Shown: one piece after another, positions 1-10,695 of the stretch
How the letters are laid out: every line of letters begins with the position of its first letter
Position numbering within the stretch: the stretch's first letter is position 1
Assembly (NCBI GenBank): GCA_001600695.1
Contig: BCKQ01000014.1
Span: 187,269-251,268 of the forward strand
Source: Ascoidea asiatica
Lineage: Eukaryota > Ascomycota > Saccharomycetes > Ascoideales > Ascoideaceae
Reading direction: 5' to 3'
Length of the DNA: 64,000 nucleotides
Program-made: the position numbers and the translations under genes
Notes under the pieces: generated by a model
Seen by the model: only the letters and a program-made list of their open reading frames with translations
Database searches by the model: none
What the model was told of the DNA's origin: nothing

Positions 1-1950
1 ACGTTCTCAGTCAAATCCTTCCATTTTCCATCAACATTAGGCACAAATGCTTGAGCTCCTAATTTACCATCAATTCCAACGTCTTTTGCAACTTTGGCAA
101 CTTCTGAGGCAAATAATGATAAAGAGTCTACCATAGTATTGATTGTATTTTTAAGTTCCAAAATTTCTCCTTTTGCTTCCACGTCAATCTTTTGGCTTAA
201 ATCACCTTTAGCTACCGCTGTTGTCACTGTTGCTATATTTCTTACTTGGATAGTTAAGTTATTAGCCATAGCATTAACATTTTCGGTTAAATCTTTCCAT
301 AATCCATCGACATTTGTAACATGAGCTTGAGCTCCAAGAGTTCCCTCGACACCTACTTCTTTAGCTACTCTAGTTACCTCAGATCCAAAAACTTGTAAGG
401 AGTCTACCATAGTATTAATAGTATTCTTAAGTTCTAATATTTCACCCTGAGCTTCTACGTCAATTTTTTGTGACAAATCTCCCTTTGCAACAGCGGTAGT
501 TACTGTAGCAATACTTCTAACTTGACCGGTTAAGTTATCAGCCATAGCATTTACATTTTCTGTGAGATCTTTCCATTTTCCATCAACATTGGGTACAAAT
601 GCTTGAGCTCCTAATTTACCATCAATTCCAACATCCTTAGCCACTTTGGCAACTTCAGAAGCAAATAATGATAAAGAATCTACCATAGTATTAATTGTAT
701 TCTTAAGCTCCAAAATTTCTCCCTGAGCTTCTACATCAATTTTTTGTGATAAGTCTCCATGAGCTACAGCTGTTGTAACGGTAGCAATACTCCTAACTTG
801 ACCAGTTAAATTATCAGCCATAGCATTTACGTTCTCAGTCAAGTCCTTCCATTTTCCATCAACATTAGGTACAAATGCTTGGGCTCCAAGTTTACCGTCA
901 ATTCCTACATCTTTTGCAACTTTTGTTACTTCCGAAGCAAATAATGATAAAGAGTCTACCATAGTATTAATAGTATTTTTAAGTGCTAATATTTCTCCTT
1001 TAGCTTCAACATCAATTTTTTGACTCAAATCACCTTTAGCTACAGCAGTAGTAACTGCAGCAATACTTCTAACTTGACCAGTTAAATTATTGGCCATAGC
1101 ATTAACATTTTCTGTTAAATCCTTCCACAATCCATCTACATTTGTAACATGCGCTTGAGCTCCAAGAGTTCCCTCAACCCCTACTTCTTTAGCTACTCTT
1201 GTGACTTCAGATCCAAACAACTGCAAAGAATCAACCATAGTATTAATAGTTTCTTTTAACTGTAAAATCTCCCCTTTAGCCTCGACATCAATTTTTTGTG
1301 ACAAATCACCATGAGCTACTGCAGTTGTAACGGTCGCAATACTTCTAACTTGATTTGTTAGATTATCTGCCATTGCATTGACATTTTCTGTTAAATCTTT
1401 CCATAATCCATCGACATTGGTAACATGAGCTTGGGCACCAAGAGTTCCTTCAACACCTACTTCCTTAGCTACTCTAGTTACTTCAGATCCAAAAACCTGT
1501 AAAGAATCAACCATAGTATTAATAGTATTCTTAAGCTCTAATATTTCACCCTGAGCTTCTACGTCAATTTTTTGTGACAAATCTCCCTTTGCAACAGCGG
1601 TAGTAACTGTNGCNATACTTCTAACNTGNCNNGTNANGTTATCNGCCATAGCATTNACNTTNTCNGTNAAATCCTTCCATTTTCCATCAACATTAGGCAC
1701 AAATGCTTGAGCTCCTAATTTACCATCAATTCCAACGTCTTTTGCAACTTTGGCAACTTCAGACGCAAATAATGATAAAGAATCTACCATAGTATTTATT
1801 GTGTCTTTTAATTCAAGTATTTCACCACGAGCTTCAACATCAATTTTCTGGGATAAATCACCATGCGCGACAGCTGTTGTGACAGTGGCAATACCTCTAA
1901 CTTGACTTGTAAGATTGTCTGCCATTACATTTACATTATCAGTGAGATGC
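1..1950 (-). repeat. Near-identical 276-bp tandem repeats encoding 92-residue HAMP units
   Basis: The conserved segment encoding TMVDSL recurs at about 128, 404, 680, 955, 1231, 1508 and 1783, that is every 276 bp, which is 92 codons and keeps the frame. Diverged units continue at about 2056, 2332 and 2608. Two unit types alternate irregularly: type A (SLFASEV, then [11 protein letters not shown]) and type B (VFGSEV, then [10 protein letters not shown]). In coding order from 1783 down to 128 the order is A, B, B, A, A, B, A. Stretches 1104 bp apart (404 and 1508) and 1656 bp apart (21 and 1677) are almost identical, so whole blocks of units seem to have been copied or converted recently. Confidence 0.9.
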
Positions 1951-3620
1951 TTCCAAGCTCCTTCAACATCTTGAACATCAGCTTGGCCACCTAATATTCC
2001 TTTAGTACCAACTTCTGTTGCAAGATAAGTAACTTCATCAGCAAAAGTTCTCAATCTATCTACCATTTTATTTATTGTTAATTTTAAATCTAAAATTTCA
2101 CCATTACAATCAGCAGTGACTTTTTGAGATAAATCACCTTTTGCTACTGCAGTAGTTACTGTAGCAATATTTCTAACTTGATTTGTTAGATTATTAGCCA
2201 TTGCATTTACATTATCAGTTAATTCTTTCCATATACCTTCAACATTATCAACCACAGCTTGACCACCTAATCTACCATCTACACCAGTTTCTTTTGCCAC
2301 TCTTGTTACTTCAAAAGCAAATCTTCTTAATTGATCTACCATTTTATTTATAGTATCTTGTAATTGAGAAATTTCTCCATTTGCTTGAATATTGATTTTT
2401 CTTGATAAATCACCAGTTGCAACAGCTCTTGTAACATCTGCAATTTCTTTAACTTGAATAGTTAAATCCCAAGCCATACTATTAACACTATTTGTTACAG
2501 TTCTCCAAACTCCAACTGTTCCTTCATTTTTAACATTACCTGAAAAAGCACCATAACTAACTTGATCAGAGATTTTAGTAATATGAGAAACAAATTGATT
2601 TAGTTGATCAACCATTGAATTTGAAAGAACTTTAATTCTTAAAATATTTGTATCAGGTTCAGTTGCTAAAATTTCAGTTTTTTTTTGTAAATCACCCATT
2701 GTAATTGCAGTTATTACAGTTGTAACTTCTTCAATTGTTGATTTGAAATTCTGATTTGATAATTTTAATCTATGAATTTCATTTAAAGAAGCTTTATAAT
2801 TTATTATTAATTGTTTCAAATCATTTTCATTATTGATTGTTATTGAATCTGGAAATTGATTTTCGTAATTATTATATATATCATTATCATCATCGTCATT
2901 AATAATGTCATTCTTATTGATTATATCATTTTCATTGAAAATTTCATTAAAATTGAAACTTTTATCAATATCCTTAGAAAGATAATTATTGAGATAGATA
3001 TTACTTTCACTTTCATTATTGAAATCATTACTTTCTTTGATTAATGTTGACTTGTCATTAGAAATGTTAATAGGAATATTGTTATAAGTTTTGTTAGGAA
3101 TATTATTAGGAATATTATTAGGAATATTATTTGGAATATCATTAGATTTATTATTAAGTTTATCAAAACTTAAATTAATTTTAGAATTACTATAAAAATT
3201 ATCAAAATTTTTTAAATTAATTTTTTTTTTTAAAATATTGTTAATTTTTTTTAGTCTAAAAATTTCTAAATTTTTATAATTATTTAAATTATCGGAATTA
3301 ATTAATTTATCATTTAATAATTTATTTTTTGAAATTAAATTATTATTTTTTTTTTTAAGAAGATCCATTTCTTTAATTAAAGAATTAGTATAATCTAATA
3401 ATTCTATTCTTATAAAAGAATCATTATTTCTTTCATATAATTTGAACTGATCAGGATCTTTTAAAATTGAATTAATATCAATTCTTCTTTTATTAATTGA
3501 ATTTACAATATTATTGCTATTCATATTTATATTTGCAGAAAAATCTTTAGTATAATTATCGGTTAAAGTATCAGCATCTGTTAGCTTTATTGTAAGATCA
3601 TTATAAATTGTTGGATCCAT
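1..3620 (-). CDS. NIK1: Group III hybrid histidine kinase, N-terminal part (3' end beyond window)
   Basis: This is the N-terminal half of a cytosolic osmo- and fungicide-sensing hybrid histidine kinase of the Nik1/Os-1 type, which acts upstream of the HOG MAP-kinase pathway. The ATG is at 3620-3618 and the frame stays open to the left edge, apart from ambiguous bases at 1611-1668. After a hydrophilic, Asn-rich, coiled-coil-like region of about 280 residues comes a tandem array of 92-residue HAMP units, each carrying motifs such as [22 protein letters not shown] and [10 protein letters not shown]. At least ten units lie in the window; the first three (coding order) are diverged and the later ones almost identical. 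The histidine kinase, ATPase and receiver domains would lie beyond base 1. Family members usually have five or six such units, so the array looks enlarged. The identification is firm; the exact unit number is not, because near-identical repeats can be misassembled. Confidence 0.93.
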   Translation of the reverse strand, partial: MDPTIYNDLTIKLTDADTLTDNYTKDFSANINMNSNNIVNSINKRRIDINSILKDPDQFKLYERNNDSFIRIELLDYTNSLIKEMDLLKKKNNNLISKNKLLNDKLINSDNLNNYKNLEIFRLKKINNILKKKINLKNFDNFYSNSKINLSFDKLNNKSNDIPNNIPNNIPNNIPNKTYNNIPINISNDKSTLIKESNDFNNESESNIYLNNYLSKDIDKSFNFNEIFNENDIINKNDIINDDDDNDIYNNYENQFPDSITINNENDLKQLIINYKASLNEIHRLKLSNQNFKSTIEEVTTVITAITMGDLQKKTEILATEPDTNILRIKVLSNSMVDQLNQFVSHITKISDQVSYGAFSGNVKNEGTVGVWRTVTNSVNSMAWDLTIQVKEIADVTRAVATGDLSRKINIQANGEISQLQDTINKMVDQLRRFAFEVTRVAKETGVDGRLGGQAVVDNVEGIWKELTDNVNAMANNLTNQVRNIATVTTAVAKGDLSQKVTADCNGEILDLKLTINKMVDRLRTFADEVTYLATEVGTKGILGGQADVQDVEGAWKHLTDNVNVMADNLTSQVRGIATVTTAVAHGDLSQKIDVEARGEILELKDTINTMVDSLSLFASEVAKVAKDVGIDGKLGAQAFVPNVDGKWKDXXXXXNAMXDNXXXXVRSXXTVTTAVAKGDLSQKIDVEAQGEILELKNTINTMVDSLQVFGSEVTRVAKEVGVEGTLGAQAHVTNVDGLWKDLTENVNAMADNLTNQVRSIATVTTAVAHGDLSQKIDVEAKGEILQLKETINTMVDSLQLFGSEVTRVAKEVGVEGTLGAQAHVTNVDGLWKDLTENVNAMANNLTGQVRSIAAVTTAVAKGDLSQKIDVEAKGEILALKNTINTMVDSLSLFASEVTKVAKDVGIDGKLGAQAFVPNVDGKWKDLTENVNAMADNLTGQVRSIATVTTAVAHGDLSQKIDVEAQGEILELKNTINTMVDSLSLFASEVAKVAKDVGIDGKLGAQAFVPNVDGKWKDLTENVNAMADNLTGQVRSIATVTTAVAKGDLSQKIDVEAQGEILELKNTINTMVDSLQVFGSEVTRVAKEVGVEGTLGAQAHVTNVDGLWKDLTENVNAMANNLTIQVRNIATVTTAVAKGDLSQKIDVEAKGEILELKNTINTMVDSLSLFASEVAKVAKDVGIDGKLGAQAFVPNVDGKWKDLTEN
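1611..1668. other. Cluster of single ambiguous bases (N) inside the HAMP repeats
   Basis: Fourteen single Ns are spread over 58 bp, at 1611, 1614, 1626, 1629, 1631, 1632, 1635, 1637, 1644, 1656, 1659, 1662, 1665 and 1668. In the NIK1 frame twelve fall on third codon positions and two (1631, 1637) on first positions. An ordinary gap would be a solid run of N. This pattern is what results when two slightly different repeat copies or alleles are merged into one consensus. Confidence 0.85.
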
Positions 3621-4980
3621 TTTTATTTTTAATTTTTAATTTTTTTATTTTTTGTATATAATATCTGATATTTAATATTGGATATAATACACTTGATAAA
3701 TAAATCAAAAAAATGAATTAAAGAAACTGAAAGTAATATATGATATTATATATCATTAAAATATTTATGAGATTTGAAGAAAATGGATTTTATTCCAAAT
3801 TTTAGTATTTTCTTTTATTAAAATTTCTTCTGATATTTTTCTCTATCCTTTTCTTCTTCTTTCTAGCAATAGTTGGAATGATATAGATGAGGCTATTGAG
3901 ACAGCTAATATCCAAATTAAATACAATAAACTGGTATTTGTATTGGTTTATCTGTTTAAACTAGTTTATTTTAATTAATGTAAATTATTATAATCAAGCT
4001 AAAATCATAATTTTACGTAATATATTTTTTATATGTTAAAGATACTCATAATTTATAAAGTACCGAAGTATATTTATTCCGGAGTCTTCAATTTTGAATG
4101 AGATTTGAGATGCTTCATTTCATTCAATTTCACCCTTCAACCAATTCAAAAGCGGTTAAGAATTATGACCCGAACACTCAGCTGGACGACACTCAGACGC
4201 TGAGATGCTGAGACGCTAAAACGTTCACCTCTGCCCGGGTCCTGCCCTCTGCTCGCAGCGCACAACCAGCGCAGATATGATACTGCGCAGCCAGCTACTA
4301 AATGTCATCTGACCATCAGGGACCCATCGAAGAGGTCAGGTGGAAAATATCCTTGTACCTGGTCAAGTAAATCCGAGGGCATGCTTTCCGAGAAAAAACT
4401 ATTTCCTACTCTAGAATTGCGTGCCCCTTTTGATCTAGGGGGTTGCATACCTTTGTATCGGAATATGGTCTACATAAATAATGCATTTCAATACATAAAT
4501 CTTTAGAAATACCCCTTTTGGATGAGAACGGACCTGCTTGAGAGGCGACGCGATATGCTGCATCCTAAATATATCTATTCCCAATTTAGTTAATGTGGCT
4601 TGTGGTTTTCGGGAAACCAACAATCGTCAATTCAAATAAATCCACATACTTCTGCATATTGTTTCCTAGGTTACCGGGATTTATACAGAAATTGTGCATA
4701 TACTGGATGAGAAACTCAGCCACGAAAATCACGAAAATTGGTTGTTATTGTAAAGCCATAAAATGTAATCTCGCTACGTTTTCGACATGGATGCTAATAA
4801 ATATAAAATATTGATGAAATATGAGATAATAACTGAGAGGGTTTTCAAAATTAATTAAAGATATTTTAAAAAAAGATCAAGAAATGAAAAAATACAATAT
4901 GAAAATAATCAAAAATAAATAGTGAAATGAAATGTTTAACTAAAAATAACCAAAAATAACTAAAAATAATGAAAATCAAG
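3621..4980. other. Intergenic region: NIK1 upstream region and permease 3' flank
   Basis: This 1.36-kb stretch has no convincing gene; the ORFs of 62-73 codons in it show no protein-like composition. It is AT-rich except for an island with more G and C at about 4150-4450, which includes a cluster of CTCAG/CTGAG motifs and probably belongs to the NIK1 promoter. No tRNA fold was recognised. Confidence 0.6.
4177..4212. promoter_or_regulatory. Cluster of four CTCAG/CTGAG motifs upstream of NIK1
   Basis: CTCAG occurs at 4177-4181 and 4192-4196, and its complement CTGAG at 4200-4204 and 4208-4212. The middle pair forms a perfect palindrome with a 3-bp spacer (4192-4204). The cluster lies about 560-590 bp upstream of the NIK1 ATG. 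Four copies in 36 bp in such AT-rich sequence suggests a binding site; the factor is unknown. Confidence 0.35.
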
Positions 4981-6996
4981 CTATGGTACTGATAATGGAA
5001 GCCCTTGTTTTTCTCTAATATATTGTTCTTCTTCTGCATCTATAACATCTTTATATGAATATAAGTCAATATCTTCTAATGGTATTAATTCAGTTTTATA
5101 ATAAAATTTATATCCAAAATACATTCCAAGATAAATTGGTATTCCAATATATCCAGTTATAAAGGTTTTATAATCAAATTCTTGTTTACCTTTACTAACT
5201 CCATAATCCAAGAAAACACTATAATCTTTAACCAAAATTAATAATACAACAATTATTATGGCAAAATATGTTGTATATGGACTAAATTTACTTTTATATA
5301 AAGTTTCTTCATTTCTTAAAATTCCTTGGATTTTGATTGCTTTTGTAAATCTAATATGGGATATTAAAATTGTTAACCATGTACATAATCCAAATACTGT
5401 TACAATATTATTAAAATATTGAAATACTTGCTTTGATGATGATTTAACATTCATATATGATAATAATGTAAAAATTGAACAAAAAATTAATGAATTATAT
5501 GGTACTCCTCTTTTATTTGTATGAGAAAACCATTTAGGTGCTAATTCTGAAACTGATAATCCATATAATGCTCTAATTGCAACATATAATTCTGTATTTG
5601 ATGCAGAAAATATAAATATCAATATACATGAGTTAAAGATATGTGGTAAAATTGGAATACTTGCATTTTTAATTGCAACAACAAATGGGGATGATGTTGC
5701 AGATGATGAATTACTCGATATTGCTTCTTGTAATCCTTTATCATTTGCTGATAATACCATTCCCAAAAAAAATACAATTAATAAATAAATTGGAACAACA
5801 ACCCAAAATATTATTTTGTTTGCTCTATAAATATTTTTTCTAATTGGTGATGCTGTTTCTGCAACTGCAATACCATATAATTCAAAACCCATTAATGAAA
5901 AAATTGATGGTTGTAATGATGCAAAAAATGCTGCTAATCTACCTTTACCTCCAGTTATTGTTTCTTCATCTTTTGATCTATATTCAATAAAGGCTCCTGG
6001 ATTTTTCCAATATCTAAATCCAATTTTATCATGATTTGGTCCACCTCCAACAACTAAAATAAAAAGTAAAATTATTAATCCAATTAAAATTAAAATTTTT
6101 AATGCTGATAAATTTCTTACAATCATTGCATATGAATTAATACCTAAATAATTTGTTAGAACATCAGCAACAATAAATATTGTTACCCAAACTGCTGGAT
6201 TTATCTTTTTTCTTGGTACCCAGTATGTTATTGTTGCTGCAACTGCACTCATTTGTGATGGACTTAAAATCAAATATTTAAAAAAATAAGAATATCCTGT
6301 TGAAAAAGCAAATGCTGGGTCAACATATCTTCCTGCATATCCAGCAAATCCATCTGGTAATGGAATATATGTTGCCATTTCACAAAGACATGATAAAACA
6401 ATATATAATGTAGCTGATAATAAAATATATGATATAAGTAATGAACCTGGTCCACCATCATATAATCCAGTTCCAATTGTAATTGTGATCCCAGATCCAA
6501 TAGCTCCTGAAAATGATAATGCTGCTAAATCATAATATTTCAACTTATGAAATAATTTATGTCCATCCGTAATTGCTAAATTTTGTTTAGATGTAACTTG
6601 ATGTAATTCATATGAAACCTGTCTATATAATGTTGAAGCAGTTGATGATGTATTTATTGATGCATTCCCTGGTGAATTTCCATTAGATTTATCTATAACT
6701 GTTGAATTATTATTATTTGTACTAGCTGAATAATCATCATTGATTTCATTTATTCCTTTTGAAATTTTTGGAATTTTCATACCAAGATCCATATTATATA
6801 AAGATTCTGCATCTGAATTTGGTGTTGAAACTGATTCATTTGGTACATTTGGTGTATAATTATAAAAAGAATTGAATGAATTTTGTCTGTGCAAATTTAA
6901 TGAATGAATTGATTGCTCATCTTGCTCCCCTAGATTATGAATATTTTTGCTTTTACTTTCGTTTTTATTTTTATTATTACTGAAACTATAACCCAT
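4981..6996 (-). CDS. Amino acid permease, YAT/APC family, Dip5-like
   Basis: This 671-residue plasma-membrane permease belongs to the yeast amino acid transporter family of the APC superfamily, which couples amino acid uptake to protons. A hydrophilic Ser/Asn-rich cytosolic tail of about 150 residues is followed by a core of about 12 hydrophobic segments. The first transmembrane region has the glycine-rich pattern SGAIGSGITITIGTGL, and the loop GFRYWKNPGAF is typical of the family. The later FSLMGFELYGIAVAETASP, with proline after the acidic segment, is also conserved. The loop GFRYW-PGAF-EY followed by GGKG most resembles the dicarboxylic amino acid permease Dip5, but substrate specificity cannot be read from sequence. 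The N-terminal tail is longer than in most YAT permeases. It is transcribed toward NIK1, and its 5' side is a long region without a gene. Confidence 0.88.
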   Translation of the reverse strand: MGYSFSNNKNKNESKSKNIHNLGEQDEQSIHSLNLHRQNSFNSFYNYTPNVPNESVSTPNSDAESLYNMDLGMKIPKISKGINEINDDYSASTNNNNSTVIDKSNGNSPGNASINTSSTASTLYRQVSYELHQVTSKQNLAITDGHKLFHKLKYYDLAALSFSGAIGSGITITIGTGLYDGGPGSLLISYILLSATLYIVLSCLCEMATYIPLPDGFAGYAGRYVDPAFAFSTGYSYFFKYLILSPSQMSAVAATITYWVPRKKINPAVWVTIFIVADVLTNYLGINSYAMIVRNLSALKILILIGLIILLFILVVGGGPNHDKIGFRYWKNPGAFIEYRSKDEETITGGKGRLAAFFASLQPSIFSLMGFELYGIAVAETASPIRKNIYRANKIIFWVVVPIYLLIVFFLGMVLSANDKGLQEAISSNSSSATSSPFVVAIKNASIPILPHIFNSCILIFIFSASNTELYVAIRALYGLSVSELAPKWFSHTNKRGVPYNSLIFCSIFTLLSYMNVKSSSKQVFQYFNNIVTVFGLCTWLTILISHIRFTKAIKIQGILRNEETLYKSKFSPYTTYFAIIIVVLLILVKDYSVFLDYGVSKGKQEFDYKTFITGYIGIPIYLGMYFGYKFYYKTELIPLEDIDLYSYKDVIDAEEEQYIREKQGLPLSVP

Positions 6997-9613
6997 TGCA
7001 GAAATATAATTTTAATTATGGCAAAAAAATAATAATTAAAGATTTTAAAATAAAACACTAAATTGACTTGAAGAAAAGCAAAGGTTTCTGTTATAAAATC
7101 GCGATTTCCACTTTTATTTATAATATTAATTACTTTTAAGACAAACTAAGAAAATTTCATCTGTGAAAAATGTTATCAATGAGAAAATTTTTCATTTTAT
7201 GAAAAATATTTTCTACATAATAAGTTTCCAGCCCATTTGAATAAGTTTTTTTTGTGAACGTTTATTAATTAAGTAGTCTAATATTAAGCAGCAGTGTTCT
7301 AGATATTTTTCATCCCTTAGTTAAATTTCCCCTTTGTCTTTCTGATAAAGAAAATATAAAAAGTGCAACCGACATAAAATTCAAACATAAACAAAAACTT
7401 TTCAAAGAGTAACTAATTACAGTAATTATAGTAGATTTATTTTCAAGTAAGTGCTGCTTTTTTGACATTAGATAAGAATATCAATGAACAGACTATGAAT
7501 TTAGTGTTAAGCTAATATTAATGAATTTGTATCATTCGATAATTTTAATTAAGTAAATCATTGAAGCAACTTATGCTTTCAATTTTTATAGATTTTTAAA
7601 TACATCTTTTGAAATGATATTGATATTTTCTAAGAAAGAAAGTGACAACATCACTACAGTGATTTAGCACAGTTACTTTGAAAGTGTTTTTCTTTTATCA
7701 AATCCTTTACCAAAATAATATAACCCACGGGAAAAAAATCTGTTTTTTATAAAATAATAAGCAATCGTTATAATTTTTTCCAAAACTAATGAACATTAGA
7801 TTGATTTTCAAAAATGTAAGACTCAAAATTTTGAACTAGTCTTAGTTAGTCTCAAAAATTATACGAATTTTTAAAAGAATGAAATACCACACCATTTATT
7901 ACACTGGTATTCAGTAATATCAATTACCCACATTTGTATAAAATTTATAATTATTCCAATATAGTACTCTGAATAGTCAAAGTTATTAATAAGTAATTTC
8001 ATTTGAGTAAATGAATTAACAAAGAAGAGAATAAAAATCTATTGAAAAATGCTAATATCTCTTTCATAATCGAGCAAAATTTTTTGAGAAAAAAGTTTTT
8101 ATCACTAATATAAATTTTTTTTTAAAAATTGAGTGTATAATATATAAATTTTTCTCATACTCATTAAAATGAAAAAAAATTCAATGTTGATTATTCTTGA
8201 AAATTGGAGGGATGGTACGTAAGGTGAAGTGAATTTCAAAATAAGTTCTAATATACCTGGATAGTCATATTATTGATGGAAAAGCTTACTAGTCCTGAAC
8301 ACAATCTTAAACATTAAAAAAAGCAAAAAAAAAATATAGGAGCTAAGAAATTCTAAGAACAGAAATTGAATTTATATTCTCTACACTTTTAGAGATTTTC
8401 AAATATATTCAATGGCATTTGAAATCTTCAATTGGCTTAAATGCTTTCTTATTAGGTTGGTGTGTTTTAAAATGTAAATGAATATACCGATTTATATCGA
8501 ATTTATCTGAATGTTTTTGAGTATTTTACGAACTGTATCTATTGGATTAAGCTTTCTGGTTACTCAAATTAAGTGCATCGCTGATCCTAACTAACGCACG
8601 ATTCTTTAACTTTTCATATGTATGAATTTTCCCACATATACTAAGATTCCGAAAGTCTAACTTTTTGACCCGCATATTTTAGTGTTTTAATACATATGTT
8701 TACCATATGGTACATATTTAGTCGTAGGAAATGAAATAAAATGAATAATGCTATCATTTCTTTAAAATGTTTAAGATAAAAAAAATAAAGAAACAGAGTA
8801 AAATTTTTACTAGTCTCTGGGTGTTGTAGTTCTTACAGCATGATCCTTCACTCCGATTTCTGCTTTTTGTTTCCTTTCAGTAGATCTGCAATACAATTTC
8901 AATAGAAAAACTTAGTATGCGGCTACATATTATTCAGTTGATTGAAGAAAAGGATCACAAAACACAACAAATCACTATTATGAACTATCTTCATATTTTT
9001 AACTTTCATTTTAAAAGAATTAGATTGCTCAATATTGTAGATTTTACAACCAAGAACTAATTCTTTTTTGGTTTTTCAATCTTCAAGACTGATATTTTTG
9101 AATAAATTTGTGTGAAGTAAGATTGAAACTATCGTAACTTAAGATTTTTTTAGTTAAATATGATTTTCAAATGATGATGTGGCCTGTGAAGTTAATGGGA
9201 ATGTAAGTTATACTTTCATCAATTATACAATATCGGAACTGTAATTTTTGAATTCGATATACAGAAATCTTTTCAACATTTTTAAAAATATTAATACTTC
9301 AGATTTGCATTCACCATAAATACGAATTTCATGCAATTCAAAAACAGTACAATATAGTGACCATATAGTCTTGAACAAAAAAAATAAGTATTGTATCATG
9401 AAGATAGGCAATTACTACAACAGTATTGGGTTATTTTTGAATTTAGTTTTCAACAAAATAAATCATTTTCCTTCTGACTTTACAAAATCAAATAACCTCT
9501 TACTTAAATCAAATTTGAATATATTTTTGAGAATATTTGCAAGAATAATATACAAACTACACAAGACACGTGACATGTTCAGAAACCAATGTAGCCCGAT
9601 ATTTAAACGTAAT
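6997..9613. other. Long AT-rich intergenic region between the permease and the retrotransposon
   Basis: No protein gene is supported in these 2.6 kb. The part next to 6997 should hold the permease promoter. At 8810-8889 on the minus strand there is an exon-like piece: 24 open codons ending in TAG (peptide ...HAVRTTTPRD), preceded in transcription direction by TTGCAG and, further upstream, TACTAAG. This resembles a yeast 3' splice site and branch point, but I found no matching 5' splice site or first exon. The rest shows only AT-rich sequence. Confidence 0.5.
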
Positions 9614-10100
9614 TGTTAATCATTTTATTCTTTTATTGGAATTGTCTTCGAATATTTTAGCCTATTCTTAGACTTTCTAAGATTGCATAGATTGTTCTAC
9701 GACTACATTCTATTGCGTTCTCAGAACTTCCGTGTGCATGTTAAATGTACTAGAACGTTCTGGGTCTGCATTATTTATTCTTTCTTCGAAGTTCTGTGTG
9801 CATCTCGAATGTACTGGAATTTTCGTGTTTGTTCTTAGAATAACGTACTGTCTTCTAGAACAATACTTTATTTTATTTCTTTTCTTAGATATGGGAAGTG
9901 CACTTTCACATACTAAATTTACAAATTTATTCTTAAAATGGGTTACCTGCTCCAATTTTCCACTAATATAAATAGGGCACTTACCGCCCATATTTTTTAT
10001 ATAATGTTTATATATTTTATATTTTAATTAACAATTGTTTATAATTTTGAATTAGATATCTTCTTGGCAATAATTAGATACTTCGTTCAAACTACAATCA
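9614..10100 (+). repeat. 5' LTR of the retrotransposon
   Basis: This 487-bp repeat is bounded by TG and CA and matches 15538-16021. It contains a TATAAATA box at 9967-9974, a likely promoter for the element. The small ORFs of 79-93 codons inside it on both strands are chance ORFs. Confidence 0.92.
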
Positions 10101-10590
10101 AATTTATTAATAAATTTGGAATATCAATTCTTTATTAAAGATAAGTATTATTGTAATTTTGTATTGTTTTCTATCATCCAAGCTAAGTCTGAATACGACT
10201 TTAAGTATCTTATTACCATACTAACAAAAGAGGGATTTCGTAAAGTGATTAATCGTCTGACATCTAATTCCATCCTATATTATTTAGGACACTTGTGGCC
10301 GTTATAAAACATTGTTCTTAGCATTATGGTGCTTAGGGTTTATAAGTCAATAGTGGTGATTTAATCCAAATTGAGTTATCTAATGGTTTGAAACCGCGGT
10401 CTTCAACTCATTGCATGGTAAAATTTAAAACCAAATTCATATTGTATGGAAGTGTTAAGTCAATAAAAGAATCTTCTAATATATTTTCTTTAATATTACT
10501 TTGTATTTCAAATTATTTATACTACTAATACTTCAAGTAATATTACTATTGATTTGTTTTTTCTTAATTGTAATACTCTATGAAATTCAA

Positions 10591-10621
<31 letters not shown>

Positions 10622-10695
10622 CATCCAAAACAAAATAATTTTTGTACACACATAGCTCAAAGTAATCAGCACTAATTTAACTGAAAAATATAATC
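10101..10695 (+). other. Untranslated leader of the retrotransposon
   Basis: The stretch lies between the 5' LTR and the gag-like reading frame. The first bases after the LTR are AT-rich and show no obvious match to the 3' end of a yeast initiator tRNA, so the primer-binding site is not identified. A run of about 29 adenines lies at 10592-10620. A 63-codon ORF at 10116-10307 has no recognisable similarity. Confidence 0.6.

Noticed and set aside
94-324. 76-codon ORF on the + strand
   Set aside because: It is the antisense reading of the NIK1 HAMP repeats, where the minus strand has clear protein similarity.
4435-4814. Two small ORFs (62 and 73 codons) in the NIK1 upstream region
   Set aside because: No recognisable motif, mixed hydrophobic and charged residues without pattern, and they overlap each other on opposite strands.
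9710-9991. ORFs of 79-93 codons on both strands near 9.7-10 kb
   Set aside because: They lie inside the 5' LTR and are interrupted or altered in the 3' LTR copy.
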